DNA of 32,479 bases from Fimbriimonadia bacterium. Lineage in GTDB: Bacteria; Armatimonadota; Fimbriimonadia; Fimbriimonadales; JABRVX01. The DNA lies in contig JABRVX010000069.1 of NCBI GenBank assembly GCA_039961735.1, forward strand, positions 1-32,479. Reading direction: 5' to 3'. The notes below the pieces were generated by a model. That model was not told the DNA's origin. It made no database searches and was given only the letters and a program-made list of their open reading frames with translations. Within the stretch, counting starts at the first letter, position 1; every line of letters begins with the position of its first letter. Positions 16,938-24,184 of this stretch are shown here, in pieces. The position numbers and the translations under genes are program-made.

Positions 16938-17491
16938 GCGCGGGCCTTTGGGGTGACAGCGCCTTTCTTGCGGGCTTGCTGGCAGCGGGGACAGAGTGCC
17001 TCCCGGAAGGCTGCCATGCTGAGCTGCGTTTGGCTGAGTGTAAGCGCCTTGCCGCAGTCCCCGCATACGCCGGCCGCCCTCGGGATCTGCGGTGCGGGTT
17101 CGGCGGGCAGGGAGAGCATTTCGCCGTCAGTCTCGACAAGCGACCGCTCGGTGGGACCGGTGTCGGGTAGCTCCTCGAGTGCGGCCATACCCATGTTCAC
17201 GGCATCACGGAGTGCGCGAGCCTTTGCCCGCGTCTCGGCCATTCGGATTAGGCAGGTCACGAACTCTGGCGGGACGTTGTCGGGGGCTGCGTCTCCGAGA
17301 CCGTAGAAGGTGCCTTTCGAAGTAACGACCTTTGCTCGGCAGATGGCGACTTCCCCGTTCATCGGACCAGGAACCTGAACGAGCTCGGTTTCAACCGAGC
17401 TCAAGCCCTGCGCGTGTGCTTCGTCCAAGAGCCCCGCATACAGCACAAAGCTGCGTCCGCCCCGGTCCACGATGAACTGCTTCTTGACCAT
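16934..17491 (-). CDS. Zinc-ribbon protein resembling Rad52/DdrA-type single-strand annealing or ssDNA-binding proteins
   Basis: A 185-residue protein. The N-terminal part (about 5-110) contains FVLYAGLLDEAHAQGL, GDAAPDNV and the basic helix RMAETRAKARALRDAVNMGM (83-102). That helix recalls the TRAxARALR stretch seen in Rad52/22, DdrA and related annealing proteins. A variable linker follows, then a zinc ribbon with C143-x2-C146 and C167-x2-C170. The assignment is by pattern recall and is tentative. The ATG at 17491 is favoured, with AGGTGGGA upstream; a GTG at 17500 is possible. It lies 43 nt after hrcA and is probably cotranscribed. Confidence 0.6.
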   Translation of the reverse strand: MVKKQFIVDRGGRSFVLYAGLLDEAHAQGLSSVETELVQVPGPMNGEVAICRAKVVTSKGTFYGLGDAAPDNVPPEFVTCLIRMAETRAKARALRDAVNMGMAALEELPDTGPTERSLVETDGEMLSLPAEPAPQIPRAAGVCGDCGKALTLSQTQLSMAAFREALCPRCQQARKKGAVTPKARA

Positions 17492-17534
17492 CTGTCCCAC
17501 CTAGTAGACGTCAGTATACCACATTCGGGCGGCA

Positions 17535-18596
17535 CTAGCCGCGGAACATTTTCGTCAGCGTGTCGCTGAGCACCTGCGAGGTGTAGCGCACCAGCGAGAC
17601 AGCCGCGGCGTACCGCATCCGGGTCGGCCCCAGAACTCCGATGGTGCCCGCCTCCTCGTCTCCGATGTAGAAGCGACTCGCCACGATGCTAACCTGAGAC
17701 AGCGATTGCTGGCCGGATTCCGACCCGATCACCACGGCACTTTCGCCGGTGGAGGACCAGTCCACCACGTCTTCCAGTACCGAGCCGCTTTCGAGGAGGG
17801 CGAGGACTTCCTCGAGTGACGCGACATCACGGCGGAACTCGGGCTGTGCGAGGAGGTTCGCGATCCCGTCGTGGATGGTGGCGCCGCGGGACAGCGAACG
17901 GGCTGTTGCCTTGAGCTCTCGAAAGGCGTCTTGGGCCAGTTCGGCCGCCTGTGGCGGGAGGTTGGACGTATCCGGCAGCCTCGCTCTGGCAAGCTGCCTA
18001 AGCGACCTACCGGCGGCCGCGCCCGTAATCGCCTCGTTGGCCTTTCCCAGTTCGGTGATGCTGAGTGTGCCTGGCGCCTCCAACGTTCGGTTCTCCACGC
18101 GGCCGTTGCTTAGTACGAGCACCAGCAACACGCGCTCGGACCCTACGGGCGAGAGGATCACCTGCTTGAGGAAGACCGAGTCGCCTGAGGCGGTGCCGGC
18201 AAGCGCAATGTAGCGGCTCATTCGGGCGAGCAGCCGGCAGGATTCGGCCAGGAGCGCCACCAGATCGTCGCCGGAGCGGCCGAGCTCCCTCAGCCGGGCC
18301 CGAGCATCGGGTTCTGGGGCTGCGGGCATCTCGGAGTGGTCCACGAAGTAGCGGTAGCCGCTGTCCGAGGGGATTCGCCCGGCGGAGGTGTGCGGCTGCT
18401 TCAGATAGCCGAGATCGCTCATCTCGGCCATTTCGTTGCGAACGGTGGCGGGTCGGACATCGAGCCGGTAGCGGTGAACGAGCGCCTCGGAACCGACCGG
18501 TTCCGCGGTCTCCACATAGTCCTGGACAACCGCCCGGAGGATTGCCCACTTCCGCGCGCCCAGTTCGATTTTAGAAGTGTCCTTCGGTTCGCTCAT
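17535..18596 (-). CDS. hrcA: Heat-inducible transcription repressor HrcA
   Basis: HrcA represses heat-shock operons by binding the CIRCE operator and is stabilised by GroEL. The 353-residue protein has the family N-terminal winged helix (about 14-85) with ILRAVVQDYVETAEPVGSEAL and VRPATVRNEMAEMSDLGYLKQPHTSAGRIPSDSGYR (each cited in part), then the GAF-like dimerisation/ligand domain to the C-terminus. Usually it heads hrcA-grpE-dnaK-dnaJ; here it is followed instead by a zinc-ribbon protein. I saw no CIRCE (TTAGCACTC-N9-GAGTGCTAA) in the upstream region. The start is uncertain: ATG at 18596 fits the family length, while a GTG at 18638 would sit 11 nt after a TATAAT box. Confidence 0.93.
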   Translation of the reverse strand: MSEPKDTSKIELGARKWAILRAVVQDYVETAEPVGSEALVHRYRLDVRPATVRNEMAEMSDLGYLKQPHTSAGRIPSDSGYRYFVDHSEMPAAPEPDARARLRELGRSGDDLVALLAESCRLLARMSRYIALAGTASGDSVFLKQVILSPVGSERVLLVLVLSNGRVENRTLEAPGTLSITELGKANEAITGAAAGRSLRQLARARLPDTSNLPPQAAELAQDAFRELKATARSLSRGATIHDGIANLLAQPEFRRDVASLEEVLALLESGSVLEDVVDWSSTGESAVVIGSESGQQSLSQVSIVASRFYIGDEEAGTIGVLGPTRMRYAAAVSLVRYTSQVLSDTLTKMFRG

Positions 18597-18613
18597 CTCA
18601 TGCGATGCCAACT

Positions 18614-18631
18614 CGCCACCGATAGGTGGCG
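18614..18631 (-). promoter_or_regulatory. Hairpin/dyad in the hrcA leader
   Basis: CGCCACC (18614-18620) and GGTGGCG (18625-18631) form a perfect 7-bp stem with a GATA loop. It sits just inside the predicted transcript start and before the ATG at 18596. It may be an operator or an mRNA 5' structure. It is not CIRCE. Confidence 0.4.
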
Positions 18632-18649
18632 GCAGCACAGGCTCAACTC

Positions 18650-18678
18650 ATTATACGTTGCTCTGAGGCGGCTTGGAA
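18650..18678 (-). promoter_or_regulatory. Putative sigma70-type promoter of hrcA
   Basis: A consensus TATAAT (18655-18650, minus strand) with a 17-bp spacer to a weak -35, TTCCAA (18678-18673). Transcription would start near 18643. Confidence 0.55.
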
Positions 18679-18801
18679 GGGTGGGACTAGTCGGACGGGC
18701 CGACAGGTCCAACGCGTCCAAAGCGCAACCCAATCGGCCTGGGGAGTGTAGGATCAGCAGGGCCGACGACCCATGGGGGCGTCAGGACGAAGGGGGTCCC
18801 G

Positions 18802-19074
18802 ATGTTCATTCAGATCGCTCAGACCGGAGTGCTCGCGGTGCTCTGGTATCTGTGGTGGAAGTGGCCTGGGAAGGGGATGGTCCGGTCGTCCTTCACCGGG
18901 GTCACGGTGCGACAACGCACCTCGAGCGGAGTGGGAGTGCTAGCTTGGAATACAGCGTTCTTCTTGCTTCTGCTCTCGGTTTGGGGAGTGCCGACTTGGA
19001 TCACCCTGCCGCTGATGATCATCGCGGCGACAGTCGCACTGGTGGTCTCGATCTGGGCGCGGAATCCGGAGTAG
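18802..19074 (+). CDS. Small membrane protein, 90 residues
   Basis: The ATG at 18802 follows AAGGGGG with a good spacing. The protein is hydrophobic: a short first segment (about 5-20, TGVLAVLWYLWWKW) and one or two membrane spans in about 47-85 (AFFLLLLSVWGVPTW, LPLMIIAATVALVVSIW), ending RNPE. A basic stretch (about 21-42) lies between them. Function unknown. It is divergent from hrcA and just before a tRNA gene on the other strand. Confidence 0.7.
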   Translation: MFIQIAQTGVLAVLWYLWWKWPGKGMVRSSFTGVTVRQRTSSGVGVLAWNTAFFLLLLSVWGVPTWITLPLMIIAATVALVVSIWARNPE

Positions 19075-19086
19075 GCAGCGATTAAC

Positions 19087-19162
19087 TGGCGCGCTCGAGA
19101 GGACTCGAACCTCCGACCTCCAGGTCCGCAACCTGATGCTCTATCCACTGAGCTACGAGCGC
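19087..19162 (-). tRNA. tRNA-Arg, anticodon GCG
   Basis: A full 76-nt cloverleaf. The acceptor stem GCGCTCG pairs with CGAGCGC. The D arm contains GCTCAGTGGATAGAGC, the anticodon stem TCAGG/CCTGG flanks loop TTGCGGA (19131-19125), and the T arm has TTCGAGT. Discriminator G73 and an encoded CCA end at 19087. The anticodon is GCG (19129-19127), reading arginine CGC and CGU. Most bacteria use ACG (inosine-modified) for these codons. Confidence 0.93.
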
Positions 19163-19284
19163 GCGCCTCACCGATCTTACCGCATCGGCTGAGACCCGTT
19201 CAATCGAGAACCTGGAGTGTTGCCGCCTTCACGGGCGCACCTTCTTCCGAGCCACGATCTTCCGAGCACGGAAGGGTCGCGAAG

Positions 19285-19290
19285 TATAAT
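19285..19290 (+). promoter_or_regulatory. Putative -10 (TATAAT) for the TPR-nadK operon
   Basis: A perfect TATAAT lies 27 nt before the ATG at 19318; GGGAGG gives the ribosome binding site in between. The -35 region has no good match. Confidence 0.5.
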
Positions 19291-19317
19291 CGGTCGTTCG
19301 GTTGACGGGAGGCTTCC

Positions 19318-20769
19318 ATGTATCGGATCATGCTCTTCGCGGCTCTCGCGTTCCCTCTTGCTCTTCTTGCTCAGGGTCCGACGCCGGAATCACGCCTTAA
19401 GTTGCAGCAAGCCGTTGCCGCGTTCAAGGCAGGCGACATCCAGAAGGCGCTCGCCGGCGTGGAAGCGGTGTACAAGGAGACCCCAGACGACCTGTCTGCG
19501 ATGACGTGGTACGGGTACCTGCTTCTGCAAGCCAACCGTGCGGCGGATGCCATCGAGCCGCTGTCGCGCGCCGTGGAGCGAGACCCCGAGAACGCCGAGC
19601 TGCGAAGCAACCTCGGCAACGCATATCTCTATTCGAACGCGGCGGACAAGGCGTTGGAAGAGTACAAGAAGGCCGTCGCTCTGGACGCGAAGCACGCGGA
19701 CGCTTGGTACAACCTCGGGAACACCTACATGCGGCTGAAGGACCACTCGAATGCCGTGCCCGCTCTCCGAAAGGCGGCCGAGCTGCGCCCCCAGGACCCA
19801 CACTGCCTGAACAACCTGGGCTTCGCGCTCCAGCACACGGGGGACATCAGCGGTGCCATTCAACAGTACCGCAAGGCATCCGACCTCTCGCCCAAGATTC
19901 CCATCTTTGCGGCCAACGCCGGCGTGTTGTTGGCACAACAGGGTCAGTGGCAAGACGCAGCGACGTACCTTGGTCGCGCCGCAGCGCAGGACCCGAACGA
20001 CTACAACGTGCGCGTTACCCTCGGTCAATGCTACGCGAAGCTCGGCAAGCGTCAGGAGGCCGCGGAGCAGTATCGAGCTGCGGCACGGCTGCGACCCCAA
20101 GAGCCGGTGCCCCACTACAACCTCGGGTACCTCTATCAGGAAGAGAAGAACTGGGCGCAGGCTGCCGCGGCCTACGAGAAAGCGTTGGAGCTGAGGCACG
20201 ACGACCTCGACGCGCTAGGCAACTACGGTGTGGTGCTCTTCCGCTTGCAGCGATTCCGCGAATCGGCGGCGGCGTTCGAGCGCCTGTTGGGTCTCAACCC
20301 TAACAGCATAGATGCGCGCATCAACCTCGCGGCCGCGAAGAAGCAAATGGGCGACCGCAAGGGAGCTATCGAGCTATGGAAAGAGGTCATCCACCGGGAA
20401 CCTCAGCGAGTGGACGTGCGAATGGCGCTGGCGAACGCCCAGTACGCGGAGGGTCTTCTCGAAGATGCGGGCTACCATTACAGGCAGGTGCTCTTGGCGA
20501 AACCGACCTCTGCCGGCGCTCACAACGGTCTCGGTCTGATCCTGTATCGTAGCAACGACATGGACGGTGCACTAAAGCACTTGCAGGAGGCAATCCGGCT
20601 GGATGCGCGATTCGCCGATGCACATAACAACCTGGGCGTGGTGTTGGAGAGGTTGGGCAAGCGCAAGGAAGCGGAAGCCGCATACAAGCAAGCGCTAGCC
20701 CTGCGTCCCGACTACCCCGAGGCTGCAGAGAACCTGAAGCGCATTCGAGAGGCGAGCGGAAGTAGGTGA
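19318..20769 (+). CDS. Secreted tetratricopeptide repeat protein
   Basis: A 483-residue protein with signal peptide MYRIMLFAALAFPLALLAQG (cleavage near residue 19) followed by about 13 consecutive TPR units of 34 residues from about 27 to 477. Most show the consensus (A.A.YNLG..Y......A...Y.KAL.L.P). It is likely periplasmic or attached to the envelope and acts as a protein-interaction scaffold; the partner is unknown. GGGAGG precedes the ATG. Its stop overlaps the NAD kinase GTG (GTGA), so the two are translationally coupled. Confidence 0.88.
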   Translation: MYRIMLFAALAFPLALLAQGPTPESRLKLQQAVAAFKAGDIQKALAGVEAVYKETPDDLSAMTWYGYLLLQANRAADAIEPLSRAVERDPENAELRSNLGNAYLYSNAADKALEEYKKAVALDAKHADAWYNLGNTYMRLKDHSNAVPALRKAAELRPQDPHCLNNLGFALQHTGDISGAIQQYRKASDLSPKIPIFAANAGVLLAQQGQWQDAATYLGRAAAQDPNDYNVRVTLGQCYAKLGKRQEAAEQYRAAARLRPQEPVPHYNLGYLYQEEKNWAQAAAAYEKALELRHDDLDALGNYGVVLFRLQRFRESAAAFERLLGLNPNSIDARINLAAAKKQMGDRKGAIELWKEVIHREPQRVDVRMALANAQYAEGLLEDAGYHYRQVLLAKPTSAGAHNGLGLILYRSNDMDGALKHLQEAIRLDARFADAHNNLGVVLERLGKRKEAEAAYKQALALRPDYPEAAENLKRIREASGSR

Positions 20770-21638
20770 AGAACGCCCAGGTTTTCGCGGTAGCACACCG
20801 GCGCGAAGCACCGATGCTGGCGTTGCACGTTGCCGGGATCCTGCGTGACGCTGGTGTCGCAGTAGCACTGGAGCCGACGCTCGCCGAACACGAGGGTGCC
20901 GTCGGGTTTGCCGTCATCCCCCCGGATCGCCTCGGCGAAGCCGACATGGCGCTCGCCTTCGGCGGGGATGGCACCGTGCTACGAGTGGTCAGCTATGCAG
21001 CGAGACATGGCACCCCCGTGCTGGGTGTCAACATGGGACAGTTCGGCTTCATCACCTACTGCCGTCCCGCTGAGGTAGAGACGGCTATCGCCAACGTGCT
21101 CTCTGGAAACTACCACGTAGAAGAGCGGTTGATGCTACGTGCCGAGGTGATGCGTGCAGGAGCCTGTGCGGCAACGGCTTACAGCCTGAACGAGATCGTG
21201 ATGCAGCGTGGCACGCACGGTAAGATGATGACGATTGACATCTCCATCAACGACATCCCCGTGGTGGACTACCCATCGGATGGCGTGATGGTGGCCACTC
21301 CGACCGGCTCCACAGCGTACAACCTATCAGCGGGCGGTCCGGTGGCGTCACCGACCCTGGATGCGATGTTGCTAACACCTCTAACCGCACACACACTCGG
21401 CGCGAGACCGCTGGTGCTGGAGGCAGGAAACGTGGTACGCATTCGGATTGCGACGCGTGGCGAGGCGGTGTTAGTAGCGGATGGCGACTCCCTCTTTTTC
21501 CTGGAGGACTCGGACGAGATCGTAATCCGCAAGGCCGAGTATCCAGCGAAGCTGCTGCTGACTTCTCGTAACGACTTCTACGAGCGGCTGAGAAAGCGTC
21601 TGCTATTCGGTGTGCGGCGGGCGGAGCGGCACGATTGA
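20766..21638 (+). CDS. nadK: NAD kinase
   Basis: NAD kinase phosphorylates NAD to NADP in the cytoplasm. The 290-residue protein has GGDGT (66-70), the NE motif (N142-E143) and the glycine-rich TPTGSTAYNLSAGGP (178-192), all diagnostic of the family. Length is typical. The start is GTG at 20766, overlapping the TPR stop by 4 nt, with GGAAG just upstream. A long perfect palindrome follows at 21745. The only small deviation is GVNMGQFGF where GINTGRLGF is common. Confidence 0.95.
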   Translation: MKNAQVFAVAHRREAPMLALHVAGILRDAGVAVALEPTLAEHEGAVGFAVIPPDRLGEADMALAFGGDGTVLRVVSYAARHGTPVLGVNMGQFGFITYCRPAEVETAIANVLSGNYHVEERLMLRAEVMRAGACAATAYSLNEIVMQRGTHGKMMTIDISINDIPVVDYPSDGVMVATPTGSTAYNLSAGGPVASPTLDAMLLTPLTAHTLGARPLVLEAGNVVRIRIATRGEAVLVADGDSLFFLEDSDEIVIRKAEYPAKLLLTSRNDFYERLRKRLLFGVRRAERHD

Positions 21639-21744
21639 GAAGTTCTGGCAATCGTGTGCCTCGGGGCAGTCCTCGGGACGGATGGGACCGGTGAGTTAGT
21701 GCCAAGCGGCGGACGCGGGCGAGAGCATGGAAACGTCAGATATG

Positions 21745-21786
21745 CGATGCAGCCCCCCGATCCGACCGGATCGGGGGGCTGCATCG
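21745..21786. terminator. Bidirectional terminator-like 19-bp palindrome between nadK and pgk
   Basis: Arms 21745-21763 and 21768-21786 are perfectly complementary (19 bp, very GC-rich) with loop GACC. The position between convergent genes suggests a shared bidirectional transcript end. Neither side has a real T-run (TAAGAG on the plus side), so it may rely on other factors. Confidence 0.75.
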
Positions 21787-21801
21787 TAAGAGAGAGGGGT
21801 G

Positions 21802-22974
21802 TTATAAGTCCTGAAGCGCGGCGACACCAGGTAGAACCTTACCCTCCAGGAACTCCAACGACGCGCCGCCACCGGTGCTGACGTGCGTCACCTTGTCAGC
21901 AAAGCCGAACTGCTCGATGGCAGCCGCACTGTCGCCACCACCCACGATGGTAGTACCTGGGCACTGGGCCATCGCCTCGCACAGCGCGCGCGTGCCCGCT
22001 GCGAACGCCGGGTTCTCGAACACACCCATCGGCCCGTTCCAGACCACGGTACCTGCGGCACGAACGGCATCTGCAAACGCACGCGTCGTTTCGGGGCCGA
22101 TATCCACACCCATCGCGTCACTCGGCATCGAGGAGCACGGGACGATCGTGCCCTCGGGGCTCTCGATGGAGGAGGCCACTACCACGTCGGTCGGCAGAAG
22201 CAGTTTGGGGCCGGCGTCTCGCACGACCGCTCGTGCAAAGTCGAGCCTTTCGGCATCTAGAAGCGACTTGCCGATTTCGTGATCCCAGCCGGCCTTGAGG
22301 AACGTGAACGCCATACCTCCACCGATGACGAGCTTATCCACCTTCGGCAGCAGGTTCTCGATGACGGCGATCTTGTCTTCGACCTTGGCCCCACCGAGAA
22401 CAGCGACGAAGGGGCGAGCCGGATTCGCGAGCGCATCGCCCAGGAATTTCAGCTCCTTCTCCATCAACAGGCCCGCAACGCCGGGTAGGTGATGTGCTAC
22501 GCCTTCCGTGCTGGCGTGAGCACGGTGGGCTGACCCGAAGGCATCGTTCACGTACACGTCCGCCAGCTTTGCCATCCGTGCGGCCAGATCCGGGTCGTTC
22601 TTCGTTTCGCCTTTTTGGAAGCGTACGTTCTCCAGCATCAGTACGTCACCGGGCTGGAGCGCGGCGGCCATCGCCTCTACCTCGGGACCGGCGCAGTCCG
22701 GCGCTAGCCGCACTTCCCTGCCCAGTAGTTCGCTCAGACGGCGAGCCACGGGACCCAGGCTGAACTGAGGATCGGGGCCTTCTTTGGGGCGCCCGAGGTG
22801 CGACATCAGCACCAGGGAGGCCCCTCCGTCCAGCAGGAACTGAAGTGTAGGGAGGGCGGCTCGGATGCGTCGGTCATCTTTGATTACGCCCTCTTTGATG
22901 GGCACGTTGAAGTCCACGCGAACGAGCACCCGCTTGCCGCGGACGTCTATGTCTCGGACCGTCTTCTTGGCCAT
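21802..22974 (-). CDS. pgk: Phosphoglycerate kinase
   Basis: Phosphoglycerate kinase makes ATP from 1,3-bisphosphoglycerate in glycolysis, or runs in reverse in gluconeogenesis. The 390-residue protein shows RVDFNVP (about 18-24), SHLGRP (about 58-63), [42 protein letters not shown] and GGGDSAA, spanning both lobes; it is complete. It follows gap by 10 nt on the same strand, a common bacterial operon. The ribosome binding site is weak, so translation may be coupled to gap. Confidence 0.97.
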   Translation of the reverse strand: MAKKTVRDIDVRGKRVLVRVDFNVPIKEGVIKDDRRIRAALPTLQFLLDGGASLVLMSHLGRPKEGPDPQFSLGPVARRLSELLGREVRLAPDCAGPEVEAMAAALQPGDVLMLENVRFQKGETKNDPDLAARMAKLADVYVNDAFGSAHRAHASTEGVAHHLPGVAGLLMEKELKFLGDALANPARPFVAVLGGAKVEDKIAVIENLLPKVDKLVIGGGMAFTFLKAGWDHEIGKSLLDAERLDFARAVVRDAGPKLLLPTDVVVASSIESPEGTIVPCSSMPSDAMGVDIGPETTRAFADAVRAAGTVVWNGPMGVFENPAFAAGTRALCEAMAQCPGTTIVGGGDSAAAIEQFGFADKVTHVSTGGGASLEFLEGKVLPGVAALQDL

Positions 22975-22984
22975 CGCCGGGTCT

Positions 22985-23998
22985 CTACAGGCCCTTCTCG
23001 GCCATGTACTTGCAGAAGTCGGCCACTCGGCAGCTATAGCCCCACTCGTTGTCGTACCAGGAGACCACCTTGGCCATGGTGCCGTCCAGCACCATGGTCA
23101 GCGGAGCATCCACGATGGACGAAAAGGAATTGCCGACGAAGTCCTTGGACACGAGCGGCTCGTAGGTAACGTCCAAGATGCCCTTCATCCGGCCCTTGGC
23201 TGCCTCCTCGAAAGCGGCGTTGAGTTGTTCGGCAGTAGCCTCTTTGGAGAGCTGCACGGTGAGGTCCACGCAGGAGACGGTCGCGGTGGGCACCCGGAGC
23301 GCATAGCCGTGCATCTTGCCCTTCAGCTCGGGCATGACTAGGCCGATGGCCTTTGCCGCACCGGTGGAGGTCGGAATGATGCTCTCGGCGGCGGCGCGGG
23401 CCCTCCGCAGGTCCTTGTGCGCCTGATCCGCCACGCGTTGGTCGTTGGTGTATGCATGGATGGTGACCATCAGCCCCTTCTCGATGCCCCAGCCGTCTTG
23501 GATGACCTTGGCGAAGGGAGCGAGGCAGTTGGTAGTGCAGGATGCGTTCGAGACCACGTGGTGGTTCGCCGGATCGTAGTCCTGTTCGTTAACCCCCATC
23601 ACGACGGTGATGTCCTCGTTCTTAGCGGGGGCGGTAATCAGGGCCTTCTTCACGGTGCCTCGGAGGTGGGCGGCAACCTTTTCCTTGTCGCGGAACACGC
23701 CCGTGCCCTCGATCACGATCTGGACGCCATGGTCCGCCCAGGGAATGTTCGCGGGGTCCTTCTCTGCGTAGACGCGAATCTCTCGACCGTTGACCTTCAG
23801 GCCCTTTTCGGTCGGCTCGACGTCGCCCTTGAAGCGACCGTAGTTAGAGTCCCACTTGAACAGGTGGGTGTTGGTGATAGGATCGTAGAGGTCGTTGACT
23901 GCGACGACTTCGAGATCGCCAGGGTACTTCTCCAGGATGGCCCGCAACGACAGCCTGCCGATCCTGCCAAATCCGTTAATGCCGATCTTTGTAGCCAT
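22985..23998 (-). CDS. gap: Type I glyceraldehyde-3-phosphate dehydrogenase
   Basis: GAPDH forms 1,3-bisphosphoglycerate from glyceraldehyde 3-phosphate. The 337-residue protein has [10 protein letters not shown] (6-15), D36 in VNDL (NAD-specific pattern) and the catalytic C154 in [12 protein letters not shown]. It is full length. ATG at 23998 was chosen because GGGAGTG precedes it and it gives the family N-terminus; the upstream start at 24046 adds 16 atypical residues. It leads the gap-pgk operon. Confidence 0.97.
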   Translation of the reverse strand: MATKIGINGFGRIGRLSLRAILEKYPGDLEVVAVNDLYDPITNTHLFKWDSNYGRFKGDVEPTEKGLKVNGREIRVYAEKDPANIPWADHGVQIVIEGTGVFRDKEKVAAHLRGTVKKALITAPAKNEDITVVMGVNEQDYDPANHHVVSNASCTTNCLAPFAKVIQDGWGIEKGLMVTIHAYTNDQRVADQAHKDLRRARAAAESIIPTSTGAAKAIGLVMPELKGKMHGYALRVPTATVSCVDLTVQLSKEATAEQLNAAFEEAAKGRMKGILDVTYEPLVSKDFVGNSFSSIVDAPLTMVLDGTMAKVVSWYDNEWGYSCRVADFCKYMAEKGL

Positions 23999-24184
23999 GG
24001 TCACTCCCAAAGTGCGGTTGAGATGGTCGATTCTACCCAGCGGCACTGTGCTTGGCGGTTACTTCAGGACCTCTGCGCCGCGGCTATTCCTGAACCTAGT
24101 CGGTATGCGGAACCTTCGTAGGCTGGATCAGGTTGTAGAATCAGTTGGGGGGTCCGCTCGGATCGGGCCCGATAGGAGAAGCCA

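Noticed and set aside
18600-18700. CIRCE operator for HrcA
   Set aside because: No TTAGCACTC-N9-GAGTGCTAA or near match was found; the only dyad is CGCCACC/GGTGGCG.
19390-20199. 269-codon minus-strand ORF
   Set aside because: It is antisense to the secreted TPR gene, whose TPR periodicity and signal peptide are clear.
23417-24121. 234-codon plus-strand ORF
   Set aside because: Antisense to gap, which is full length with all motifs.
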